From contig JBGQHM010000292.1 of NCBI GenBank assembly GCA_041497995.1, forward strand, positions 1 to 8,476: DNA of 8,476 bases. Reading direction: 5' to 3'. The position numbers were made by a program, and so were the translations under genes. This document shows, piece after piece, positions 1-5,309 of the stretch. The notes beneath the pieces were generated by a model, which was given only the letters and a program-made list of their open reading frames with translations, searched no databases and had not been told where the DNA came from. Numbering within the stretch: position 1 is the first letter of the stretch; every line of letters begins with the position of its first letter. Source of the DNA: DATKMS01 sp041497995. GTDB taxonomy: Bacteria > Desulfobacterota > Binatia > HRBIN30.

Positions 1-338
1 AGGTCATACGAGTCGTCGGCGTCCGCCATGATGATGAACGGTGCACGCGCCGCGTCGATACCGCGCATCAGGGCGCTGCCGTATCCGCGCCGCGGTTCGT
101 CAACCACGCGTGCGCCGGCGCACGCCGCGACCTCCGCGGAGCCGTCCGTCGACCCGTTGTCCACGACAATGACCTCGCCGCGTATCCCCAAGCGACGGAG
201 CGCATCGAGGCCTTTGGTGACACATGTGCCCACGGTCCCCGCCTCGTTCAAGCACGGCAGGACGACCGACACTTCACACTGCTCGGCAGCGTCGGTGGCA
301 ATTCGTTCGGCGGGAGAGCTCAGCAGCGCAGACCTCAT
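1..338 (-). CDS. Glycosyltransferase family 2, N-terminal part (cut by window edge)
   Basis: The first 112 residues of a GT-A fold glycosyltransferase, which transfers a sugar from a nucleotide-sugar to a lipid or polysaccharide acceptor on the cytoplasmic face of the membrane. After about 20 variable residues comes the first strand, VSVVLPCLNEAGTV (residues 23-36). Next are the nucleotide-binding VIVVDNGSTDGS (57-68) and the metal-binding segment IIMADADDSYD (102-112), whose DxD is D106/D108. The RRGYGSALMRGI block (83-93) is typical of the dolichol-phosphate mannosyltransferase-like subfamily. The ATG at 338 was chosen because it gives the usual short leader before the first strand; no strong ribosome binding site precedes it. 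The C-terminus, which would decide between a soluble enzyme and one with membrane helices, lies beyond base 1. The acceptor is unknown. It is divergent from the DUF433 gene across 136 bases. Confidence 0.9.
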   Translation of the reverse strand, partial: MRSALLSSPAERIATDAAEQCEVSVVLPCLNEAGTVGTCVTKGLDALRRLGIRGEVIVVDNGSTDGSAEVAACAGARVVDEPRRGYGSALMRGIDAARAPFIIMADADDSYD

Positions 339-474
339 CGGCGTGCCTCGGGGCGCGCACCGCATTTAGCGCAAGTGTCCCCTGCAAGGGAAGGGATGAG
401 ACGTGGCTTGCCGCCCGGTTCACGCGCGCTCTCGGCCGTTGCGAACGAAACACCATCGGTTCATCGTGCCTGCC
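339..474. other. Divergent intergenic region
   Basis: These 136 bases separate the glycosyltransferase from the DUF433 gene and should hold both promoters. I see no convincing -35/-10 pair, operator or terminator. A short palindrome, GTTGCGAAC, lies near 438-446. The reading frame of the DUF433 gene stays open upstream to an ATG at 403, but that extension (residues rich in Arg and His) does not resemble the family. Confidence 0.4.
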
Positions 475-735
475 ATGAGCAGCCGACCGAAGATGCGCGT
501 CCTCGGGCGATATATCGTGAGCGATCCCCGCATTTGTCACGGGAAACCGACTTTCCGCGGCACGCGGGTCCGTGTTGAGGATGTCATCGAGCAAGTGGCT
601 AGCGGCATGGCGTGGAAAACGATCATCGAAGAGTGGAACCGCAGCGTGACTGTTGAAGCCATCCGGGAGGCTGTGCAGCTGGCAAGCCAGGCTCTCCACG
701 CCTACGAATTTGTGCTGGCAACAAAGTCCGCGTGA
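475..735 (+). CDS. DUF433 family antitoxin-like protein
   Basis: An 86-residue protein of the DUF433 family: small helix-turn-helix proteins usually encoded directly before a PIN-like (DUF5615) toxin and regarded as its antitoxin and repressor. The signature is present: GRYIVSDPRICHGKPTFRGT (residues 11-30), then RVRVEDVIEQVASGMAWKTI and a C-terminal helix that starts after VTVEAIREAVQLA. The family's usual length is 75-95 residues, so the gene looks complete. The ATG at 475 is preferred over 403 and 490 because MSSRPKMRVLGRYIV matches the expected short leader. There is no clear Shine-Dalgarno sequence. The stop overlaps a GTG at 732 by four bases (GTGA), the usual antitoxin-toxin coupling, but the downstream partner appears broken. 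It is transcribed opposite to the large block at 1025-5121. Confidence 0.85.
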   Translation: MSSRPKMRVLGRYIVSDPRICHGKPTFRGTRVRVEDVIEQVASGMAWKTIIEEWNRSVTVEAIREAVQLASQALHAYEFVLATKSA

Positions 736-914
736 ACGTCCTTGATGAGGATATCCCGAAGGGTCAACGGGTACGTGTGACCCTGGAGCGAGGGCGCGCT
801 ACGCGCAACGTTGACGGTGATGGCCGACCGGTTCGCAGCACTCGTCCTTGCCCAGTGGTGAAGCTTGCCGTCGCGTCAAGCCGCTCGACTCGTTGTAGTC
901 GCGGCGATGCCTGA
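732..914 (+). pseudogene. Degenerate remnant of a DUF5615-type PIN-like toxin
   Basis: A GTG overlapping the DUF433 stop opens a frame that begins VNVLDEDIPKGQR. That resembles the start of the PIN-like toxins that follow DUF433 antitoxins, in which a short hydrophobic strand leads into a metal-binding DED or DEN and then IP or LP. One residue seems to be missing between VL and DED. After about 13 residues the frame becomes Arg-rich with no resemblance to the family and stops at 60 residues, about half the usual length. The next frame (733) later contains the stretch TLTVMADRFAALVLAQW near 808-858, which could be the family's later strand and helix, but the two pieces cannot be joined by a single frameshift that I can identify. 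The call depends mainly on position and the first 13 residues. Confidence 0.4.
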
Positions 915-1024
915 CCTATATTCCGAGTTTCAAGGCCCGGCCCTCCGCTGTGCTCCTAGGACGAAATCAATGAATTCCGTAACGCTTGAAACCGTGTGCT
1001 GATCGCATTTGAACCAGTCGTTAG
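915..1024. other. Intergenic, end of the accessory block
   Basis: Nothing codes here with any conviction. On the minus strand, AACTAAC (1020-1026), GGTTCAAA and, 50 bases on, GTTACGG (977-983) have the order and spacing of a weak integron recombination site. The pairing is poor, and the site at 1045-1103 is better. Confidence 0.3.
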
Positions 1025-2260
1025 TTACGAACGAGCCCTCTGGCCCCGAACGCTATGCCGATGAGCCGCGCCCGCTTTTGGCGGCGGTCTCGGCCTGTTA
1101 GGCGCGAGCGCCGCCTGTACAGCAGACAACTCGCGCATCTCCCCGCCACGATGGATCATTCGGTGGCAGTTGGCACAGACCACCGCCAGGTCTTCCAGTC
1201 TTGTCTGCACCTCTGACTCCGCATCGGAAAGCGCGAGCCGATGGTGGACCTCGCAGAAGCCGTCGCCGAGGATCGAGTAGCGCTCGCGGAAATCGAACCC
1301 GCAGACTTCACAGGCGAGACGACCGGCGGTCTGTAGAACGACGCGTTTCTTTCGTTCGATCAGCGCACGGCTTCGTTCGCGGATGAGGTGGGAGACAAGC
1401 TTGCGCCGGCCCTCAGTAGCCGGGCCGGGCAGATCCAGCATCTCGGGTGGAACCTGCGGCCGGAGTGCTTCCGCAGCGTACAGCCACTGCGGTGTGCGGC
1501 AGATGGCATAGGAACGGATGTAGCCTGCTGGGATGCGGGCTCCGGTGTTCGCGAGCACGAGTTGGGTCTTCCGCGGCGGCTGCGCGAACTTTTCGAGGTG
1601 ACTGGCCAGAATCGTCGTTTGAGGATTGCCGTCACCTGAAGAGAGCTGAATGTCATCGATCTGCGCGCGGAAAATCAGATCCCTCGTGGCGCGGGCGTCG
1701 GAAAACACGACGGGTAGGACGGACCCGTTCTGCGTTGCCAACGCCAGCTCCTTCGCTGCCCGGTTCCAATTTCGATGCTCGACAAACGAGGATGCACCAC
1801 CAGAACGCCAGTCTTCGTCGAGGGCATCACCGTGACGGATGGCATAGACGCAGATGTTGTGGATGCCCAAAGGGTTGTTTTTGGAAAGATACCGCTGTAG
1901 CTGCGCAGCGACAACTGCGCTGCGAATTCGATTGAAGCCAAGACTGAAATTCCTTTGCTCCCGGAGCAGCGACCGGAACCATGCCTCCGCTGTGACTTCG
2001 GGGGACGGTCGAAATGGTTTGCCCGGACCGCTGATCCCAAAGCCGTCTGATTCCGGGCGTACCTCTGACGGGGTGAATACACCAGCGAGTCGGAAGGAAG
2101 TGCGCGCCGCATCCTGTTTGCCCACAACCACCCAAACTCGATTGCCGATGGCACGGCGGAGTATGCTTTCGGGTTTCCGGCTGAAGAAATGGAACTGCTC
2201 GCCGGGCTGATAGTCGCGCCCCATCAACTCTGTGCTGTGATAGGCGACGTAGTCATCCAT
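1025..2260 (-). CDS. HNH endonuclease, McrA-like, with large N-terminal region
   Basis: A 411-residue predicted nuclease. The C-terminal HNH module is complete: zinc-binding CEVC (C317, C320) and ANCHRMIH (C362, C365 with H366 and H370), and the catalytic-strand EVHH (H339/H340). The spacing is that of McrA-type HNH enzymes, which cut DNA, often modified or foreign DNA, in a metal-dependent way. Residues 1-285 are not a family I can name. They read as two alpha/beta modules. The first has FHFFSRKPESILRRAIGNRV and VWVVVGKQ near 23-48. The second has LPVVFSDARATRDLIFRAQI near 182-201, followed by TGARIPAGYIRSYAICRTPQWLY near 239-261. The arrangement of a recognition region before HNH is typical of type IV restriction enzymes, which is my best guess for its role. 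The ATG at 2260 follows the stop of a 75-residue gene by 11 bases, so the two are co-transcribed. The last 25 or so residues, rich in Pro, Arg and His, are encoded by a probable attC site. Confidence 0.85.
   Translation of the reverse strand: MDDYVAYHSTELMGRDYQPGEQFHFFSRKPESILRRAIGNRVWVVVGKQDAARTSFRLAGVFTPSEVRPESDGFGISGPGKPFRPSPEVTAEAWFRSLLREQRNFSLGFNRIRSAVVAAQLQRYLSKNNPLGIHNICVYAIRHGDALDEDWRSGGASSFVEHRNWNRAAKELALATQNGSVLPVVFSDARATRDLIFRAQIDDIQLSSGDGNPQTTILASHLEKFAQPPRKTQLVLANTGARIPAGYIRSYAICRTPQWLYAAEALRPQVPPEMLDLPGPATEGRRKLVSHLIRERSRALIERKKRVVLQTAGRLACEVCGFDFRERYSILGDGFCEVHHRLALSDAESEVQTRLEDLAVVCANCHRMIHRGGEMRELSAVQAALAPNRPRPPPKAGAAHRHSVRGQRARS
1045..1103 (-). other. Probable integron attC site inside the 3' end of the HNH gene
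   Basis: On the minus strand this 59-base element begins with the perfect core GCCTAAC (1103-1097, RYYYAAC) and ends with GTTCGGG (1051-1045, a weak GTTRRRY with two mismatches). Between them GCCGAGACCGC pairs with GCGGCTCATCGGC if two bases (A and C) on the second arm are left unpaired, and further G/C pairs extend the stem. A core, two base, stem, five base, core order with extrahelical bases on one arm is the folded form recognised by integron integrases. Here the HNH frame reads CCT AAC through the first core, so translation runs through the whole element to a stop at 1025. Confidence 0.5.
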
Positions 2261-2271
2261 CTTGGCTCTGT

Positions 2272-2499
2272 TCAGCTGTTGATCTCGTCAGCAAACTCAT
2301 CGTGGTTCCACGCGCGCCCAATCGCCTTGTCGAGCCGCTTCAGCAGGGCGTCAAGTGATTCAGCGGGCCGCCGAACCAATGCGGCAAATTGTTGATTCTC
2401 GTCGCACGCCACGGCTGCGCACCGAATCGGGCCGATTCTACCGATGGTGATCTCACCGTTTCCGTCGATCAGTGTCTCGATGTTTCTCAGCTTCGCCAA
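2272..2499 (-). CDS. Small hypothetical protein upstream of HNH endonuclease
   Basis: A 75-residue protein, unrecognised. The TTG at 2499 is chosen because GGAGG (2504-2508 on the complementary strand) lies four bases before it, and because residues before it (open to an ATG at 2568) look non-coding and overlap the presumed recombination site. The body has an N-terminal beta-like part, IETLIDGNGEITIGRIGPIR, then CAAVACDENQQFAALVRR, and a helical C-terminus, ESLDALLKRLDKAIGRAWN. That pattern suits a small two-layer alpha/beta protein. It ends 11 bases before the HNH gene on the same strand, so it is probably made with it. It could be an immunity or regulatory partner of the nuclease, which is inference from position only. 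Confidence 0.6.
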   Translation of the reverse strand: MAKLRNIETLIDGNGEITIGRIGPIRCAAVACDENQQFAALVRRPAESLDALLKRLDKAIGRAWNHDEFADEINS

Positions 2500-2525
2500 C
2501 CAACCTCCGACCACGCCCACTACGG

Positions 2526-2610
2526 CGCGAACTGGCAACCAAGACCCTATTGAAACACGACTGACCAAACGGGCACGTCCCCGCCGTCGCCTGCAGCCGC
2601 CGAGTTAGAC
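2526..2610 (-). other. Incomplete attC-like region after the toxin-antitoxin unit
   Basis: A perfect core, GTCTAAC (2610-2604 on the minus strand), lies four bases after the stop codon of the 63-residue partner gene, exactly where a cassette's attC should begin. It is followed by TCGGCGGCTGCAGG. The partner core is not clear. GTTCGCG (2532-2526) resembles the GTTCG-type end cores of the two neighbouring sites but lacks the final pyrimidine, and I find only weak pairing between the arms. Another candidate is GTTTGGT (2570-2564). The site may be degenerate. Confidence 0.35.
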
Positions 2611-2614
2611 CTGC

Positions 2615-2806
2615 TCACACGGCCCGGCGCTTTTGGGCTGGAGGCCGCACAACTGGTCGCCGGGGCTTGCGGCTCACGACGGTAAACTCGCCACGATCTT
2701 GCCGGTCCTGGAGGTCGCGGAAGATCGCGGCTACGTCGTAGTTGAATCGTGCGGCATACTGCTGCCGAATGCGCCGCACCTCTTCGACAATCGGGTCCTT
2801 CGCCAT
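2615..2806 (-). CDS. Small partner (candidate antitoxin) of the PIN-domain protein
   Basis: A 63-residue charged protein beginning MAKDPIVEEVRRIRQQYAAR and continuing FNYDVAAIFRDLQDRQD, with a basic Pro/Arg-rich tail. Short proteins with a DPIVEEVR(R/K)IR start and a FNYD-AIFRDL core regularly follow PIN proteins of the type encoded next door. The gene starts four bases after the PIN stop. Its Shine-Dalgarno GGAGG (2816-2820) sits inside the last codons of the PIN gene, nine bases before the ATG, so translation is coupled. The natural reading is an antitoxin in the less common toxin-first order, but no DNA-binding domain is obvious and the family has no established function that I know. The stop lies just before an integron-type core at 2604-2610. 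Confidence 0.75.
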   Translation of the reverse strand: MAKDPIVEEVRRIRQQYAARFNYDVAAIFRDLQDRQDRGEFTVVSRKPRRPVVRPPAQKRRAV

Positions 2807-2810
2807 CGGT

Positions 2811-3284
2811 TCAGTCCTCCATGAGTTCCTCGGGCGTGCACAGGACAGGTGGTTCGTAGCCTACGGTACGGCAGATGCTTTCGATCCTGGTCCTCATCGT
2901 AGCGTTCGCAATGTGTGCGCAGTTCCACGTCAGGAGGTAGTCCACACCGTGAACAGTTGCAATCGCGATGTGCGTTGCATCGACAACCGCTTGCGTCGGA
3001 ATAGCACCTGCTCCCACAAGCGCCTCGGCCAATCGCATCGCCCCCGGCGTGGCGTCAAGGACCGGGATTGCTTTCAGGGCCGCCAGCCGCTTCTGCGCAC
3101 GGCGAGGATCACCGCCCGCTGCCTCCTGGACAACCGGCGGCGACACGTAGAGGTCGAACTGCGAGCGCCGCGTACGCCACCATCGCCGGGTGAGTTGCTG
3201 GTGCGCCCGCTGCATGAGGTCGCGGCTTGGACGCGCCGTGAGGTAGCTCACAATCGTTGTCTCAATGTACACGCTCGACGCCAT
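2811..3284 (-). CDS. PIN-domain protein, VapC-type toxin family
   Basis: A 157-residue PIN-fold ribonuclease candidate, the toxin type that cuts tRNA or other RNA in type II toxin-antitoxin modules. Motifs in order are VYIETTIVSYLTARPSRD (residues 5-22), where the usual first Asp is Glu8; LYVSPPVVQEA with Glu54; DATHIAIATVHGVDYLLTWN (102-121) with Asp102; and NCAHIANA, where the last acidic position appears to be Asn121. The Glu and Asn replacements seem to be usual in this subfamily, so they need not mean loss of activity. The C-terminus, RTVGYEPPVLCTPEELM, is also characteristic. The ATG at 3284 lies about 30 bases after the presumed end of the preceding attC. There is no strong ribosome binding site. 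It is coupled to the 63-residue gene downstream. Confidence 0.85.
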   Translation of the reverse strand: MASSVYIETTIVSYLTARPSRDLMQRAHQQLTRRWWRTRRSQFDLYVSPPVVQEAAGGDPRRAQKRLAALKAIPVLDATPGAMRLAEALVGAGAIPTQAVVDATHIAIATVHGVDYLLTWNCAHIANATMRTRIESICRTVGYEPPVLCTPEELMED

Positions 3285-3314
3285 CGCGCCACGTTACGGC
3301 GGGCCGAGACTGGA

Positions 3315-3411
3315 GTCGAACGCCCGAGCTTCAGGTGCAAGCGAATCCCACAGGATGCGGCGCGCAGCGCCGCTTCCGCGAACCGCTCGTCTGCCGCAAG
3401 CAACGTTAGAC
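3315..3411 (-). other. Probable integron attC site after the second HNH gene
   Basis: On the minus strand the element starts with GTCTAAC (3411-3405), a perfect RYYYAAC core whose TAA is the stop codon of the HNH gene. It ends with GTTCGAC (3321-3315), one mismatch from GTTRRRY and complementary to the first core at six of seven positions. Inside, GCTT..GG near the first core can pair with CC..AAGC near the second. Further in is a perfect hairpin with arms GCGGCGC and GCGCCGC and loop TGC. The length of 97 bases is usual for attC sites. The PIN gene starts 30 bases further on. Confidence 0.6.
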
Positions 3412-4140
3412 ATTGCGGCCGCAGATCTTTCGCAGAGCTCTCAGACCAAGGGGAGGGGTGTGACGGTGCAGCATTCGGTGACAGTTCGAGCAGACCGGCA
3501 CCAGGTCAACAAGCGGGTCAACTTTCCGTCTTCCGTGATCGCTCGCGAACTGCGTCGTGTGATGTACCTCGATGAAAGCTTTGCCGAGTTCTCCGTAGCG
3601 TCGCTCGAACGAGAAACCACATGCCTGACAGACCAGCCCGAAGTACTCGATACAGATGCGGCGCGCTTCCCGATTGCGTTCCCAGCCGACGACTTGGCTC
3701 CGGGAAATGGTACCCTCGTAGAGGTCGTCGACCATTGGCTCTCTGGGCGGAACGGGCCGGGAGGGAGGTCGCCGCGCTGGCCTTGTCGCCAGACCTGTCC
3801 GGGCCAGCGCTCTGGCGAAAGCCGCCCGCATTCGAAAGCTGAACTCCTCCGCAGCATCAATCGGCGGGGCCGGCCAACTGGCGATTGCCGCGAGTTCGAC
3901 GCCGGGATAGGCCAAACCGAGTTCGCGACGCACCCTTCCTGCGAACTGTCCGTAGAGCCTATTCGTGTGCCGCTGACTGATGCCAGCTGCACGACCTAGT
4001 GAACGCATTGTGGTTACTCGCCCTGGCGTAGACGCATGCTCAGCGAGCATTGCGCGAACGCTCCGCGCGATGCCGCGCCCGACGAGAGCCTGCAGGACGA
4101 CGGCGTATTCCTGCTCCGAAATGCTTCGTTCGAGCATCAT
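3406..4140 (-). CDS. HNH endonuclease, second, with winged-helix-like N-terminus
   Basis: A 244-residue protein with a complete HNH module at its C-terminus: CQAC (C171, C174), EVHH (H193/H194) and SNCHRMLH (C220, H221, H225, with C217 before). The module closely resembles that of the HNH gene at 1025-2260, but the N-terminal part is unrelated. Residues 8-117 are helical, with TMRSLGRAAGISQRHTNRLY (44-63), which looks like a helix-turn-helix. A basic linker, TRPARRPPSRPVPPRE (119-134), and the segment YEGTISRSQVVGWERNREAR (141-160) lead into the nuclease. The ATG at 4140 is chosen over one at 4188 because the latter lies upstream of the presumed recombination point at 4158; an ATG at 4137 is equally possible. 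No ribosome binding site is evident, since the start lies 12 bases after the attC end. Its likely action is cutting DNA; targets are unknown. Confidence 0.85.
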   Translation of the reverse strand: MMLERSISEQEYAVVLQALVGRGIARSVRAMLAEHASTPGRVTTMRSLGRAAGISQRHTNRLYGQFAGRVRRELGLAYPGVELAAIASWPAPPIDAAEEFSFRMRAAFARALARTGLATRPARRPPSRPVPPREPMVDDLYEGTISRSQVVGWERNREARRICIEYFGLVCQACGFSFERRYGELGKAFIEVHHTTQFASDHGRRKVDPLVDLVPVCSNCHRMLHRHTPPLGLRALRKICGRNV

Positions 4141-4152
4141 AGGCTGGGTGAT

Positions 4153-4251
4153 GTCTAACGTCGTGCCGCTGAGCGGCCGCGGGCGCACGACAACGGCGCG
4201 ATCGAAGCAGCCCGCGTCATGCCCGCGGTCCGATCGATCGACGGGTTAGCT
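4153..4251 (-). other. Probable integron attC site after the protease gene
   Basis: This is the clearest site in the window. On the minus strand it begins AGCTAAC (4251-4245; one mismatch to RYYYAAC), in which TAA is the stop of the protease gene. It ends GTTAGAC (4159-4153), a perfect GTTRRRY. Between them CGG-A-CCGCGGGC pairs with GCCCGCGG-CCG leaving one unpaired A, and the stem continues as GCATGAC against GTCGTGC with one G-T pair and a small bulge. Nearer the ends CGTCG faces CGACG. The total is 99 bases. The second HNH gene starts 12 bases beyond the final core. Confidence 0.7.
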
Positions 4252-5121
4252 GTGTCCCGTTTCCGGACTATTCGGTGCATCACAAACGCACTGAACAAAT
4301 ACATCAATGGGAGTTGCGAAACCCTGCCCGCCCGAGCCCATGCCGGCCTCTTTCGCAATGCCGACCAGGAACGGCCCCTGATCGCAAAAGTACATCAACG
4401 GACCGCCGCTGTAGCCGCCCAGCGCATGTTCGTCGGCACGGACCATGCTCCAGAATTGCTCGAAGCAGGCAACAATGAGAGGCGGAGCATCGGCGGGAAG
4501 ACCTGTTACCTGCGTCGGATCGAGTTCAACGATCACCTGCGGCACCGTACCTGAGGCTATAGAGGGTGGATCCGAAATGCGTTCGAGAATGGCCCAGATC
4601 GGAATCGAGCCAGCCGCTTGGACCCTTAGCGCCGCATCTTCGAAGCGAGAAAAGCGAGCGAAACCCAAAATCACCCCGGCGAGTCGCGGGTCCCTTTGTC
4701 GCTCGATCATCGGCCTCAGATGTTCGCGAAGGGCTGCGGCATGACGGTCGAGCGCAAACCATTTGATCGACGTCTCTTGCTCCATAGCGCAGGGTGGCCG
4801 GAGTGCGGAAACGTCAAAGAGCGCCGCATTCTGGACGTCAAGAATCGCCTCCGGGCCAATGCGATGCTCGATCGGAGGCGAGGGAACTCCGCTGACCTGT
4901 GCCCAGTCACGGAACACCTCAACGTATACTTCGCCTTTCGCGAAGAGCCCGCAAACAACGTGGTGTGCGGTCGCGAGTAACTTCTGTCCATCGATCTGCA
5001 CGAAAACGGCGCTGCCCGAATCAACGACTCGACCGTCGGAATCTTTTGCGACCAGCCGGCCGTAAGTGTTCACGACGGATCGCAGCCCGCGTTCAACGAT
5101 TTCCACTTCATCCTGTGTCAT
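4246..5121 (-). CDS. Cytoplasmic trypsin-like serine protease
   Basis: A 291-residue chymotrypsin-fold (S1-like) protease. The catalytic triad can be read directly: His in SGSAVFV...LLATAHHVV (H54, or the adjacent H53), Asp in ALFDVSALRPP (D103) and Ser in LGGYSGGPLM (S238). It is followed by LVGIAKEAG and GFATPIDVFV, the usual last strands and helix. There is no signal peptide, membrane segment or lipobox, so it should act in the cytoplasm. That is unusual for this fold outside stress and conflict systems. No PDZ domain follows, unlike DegP/HtrA. AGGTG (5129-5133 on the opposite strand) seven bases before the ATG is a fair ribosome binding site. The stop codon lies within an attC core. No partner gene is adjacent, so if it is a defence effector its sensor is either built in (residues 110-220 are an atypically long insertion) or elsewhere. 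Confidence 0.85.
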   Translation of the reverse strand: MTQDEVEIVERGLRSVVNTYGRLVAKDSDGRVVDSGSAVFVQIDGQKLLATAHHVVCGLFAKGEVYVEVFRDWAQVSGVPSPPIEHRIGPEAILDVQNAALFDVSALRPPCAMEQETSIKWFALDRHAAALREHLRPMIERQRDPRLAGVILGFARFSRFEDAALRVQAAGSIPIWAILERISDPPSIASGTVPQVIVELDPTQVTGLPADAPPLIVACFEQFWSMVRADEHALGGYSGGPLMYFCDQGPFLVGIAKEAGMGSGGQGFATPIDVFVQCVCDAPNSPETGHS

Positions 5122-5137
5122 GACGCTGCACCTGCAC

Positions 5138-5207
5138 AGCTAACTTTGAATTAGCCCGCGAGGCCGAGCTGACTGATCACGCGAGCTTCGCGGCTATCCC
5201 CTTTACT
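5138..5207 (-). other. Putative degenerate attC or insertion point upstream of the protease gene
   Basis: On the minus strand GTTAGCT (5144-5138) is one mismatch from GTTRRRY and lies 16 bases before the protease ATG. It is preceded by GGGCTAATTCAAA, similar in order to the GGCTTAACTCAGGC that precedes the final core in well-known resistance-cassette attC sites. Going up in coordinates, TAGCCCGCG (5152-5160) can pair with CGCGGCTA (5189-5196) with one unpaired C. The expected first core near 5200-5207 reads CTTTACT on the plus strand and is not convincing. No gene ends here. Confidence 0.4.
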
Positions 5208-5282
5208 ACGAGGGCTGGTCATACTGCAGTTTGGTTCGTCTGTCGACATTCTGCGGTTGTCCACCAGGTCGGACCGAATCGC

Positions 5283-5309
5283 GATAACCCGCCAGCCTCG
5301 CGGATTATC
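5283..5309. repeat. Imperfect hairpin at the end of a small ORF
   Basis: The arms GATAA-C-CCGC (5283-5292) and GCGG-A-TTATC (5300-5309) form nine pairs with one C/A mismatch around the loop CAGCCTC. On the minus strand it spans the TAA stop of the 46-residue frame at 5305-5445. A terminator role is possible, but no T-run follows on either strand, so it would not be a standard intrinsic terminator. Confidence 0.35.

Larger units (their letters stand above)
1045..5207 (-). mobile_element. Putative integron gene-cassette array without integrase (CALIN-like)
   Basis: Four units lie head to tail on the minus strand, each made of one or two genes followed closely by an attC-like element. Taking the cut as G/TTRRRY, the boundaries would be about 5144/5143 (protease unit), 4159/4158 (second HNH unit), 3321/3320 (toxin-antitoxin unit), an unresolved point near 2530 (first HNH unit) and 1051/1050. 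The stop codons of the protease and second HNH genes are the TAA of the RYYYAAC core, and the toxin-antitoxin unit stops four bases before its core. The units are 0.8-1.5 kb long, intergenic space is almost entirely attC-like, and the genes share no pathway. No tyrosine recombinase gene or primary attI site is visible; an integrase, if any, would lie at higher coordinates outside the window. The alternative is a generic defence-gene cluster with chance core motifs. Confidence 0.6.

Noticed and set aside
977..1026. A second possible attC just after the first HNH gene's stop (AACTAAC ... GTTACGG)
   Set aside because: Both cores have mismatches and the arms pair poorly compared with 1045-1103, so it is left as a weak alternative.
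3290..3330. tRNA-like T-loop GTTCGACTCC on the minus strand followed by a GC-rich end
   Set aside because: The flanking bases cannot form a T-stem, and no anticodon or D arm is found upstream. The motif is better explained as the end core of an attC.
2742..3575. 277-residue plus-strand open frame
   Set aside because: Runs antisense to the PIN module and the second HNH gene, which have full motifs; its composition is Arg/Cys/Ser rich without pattern.
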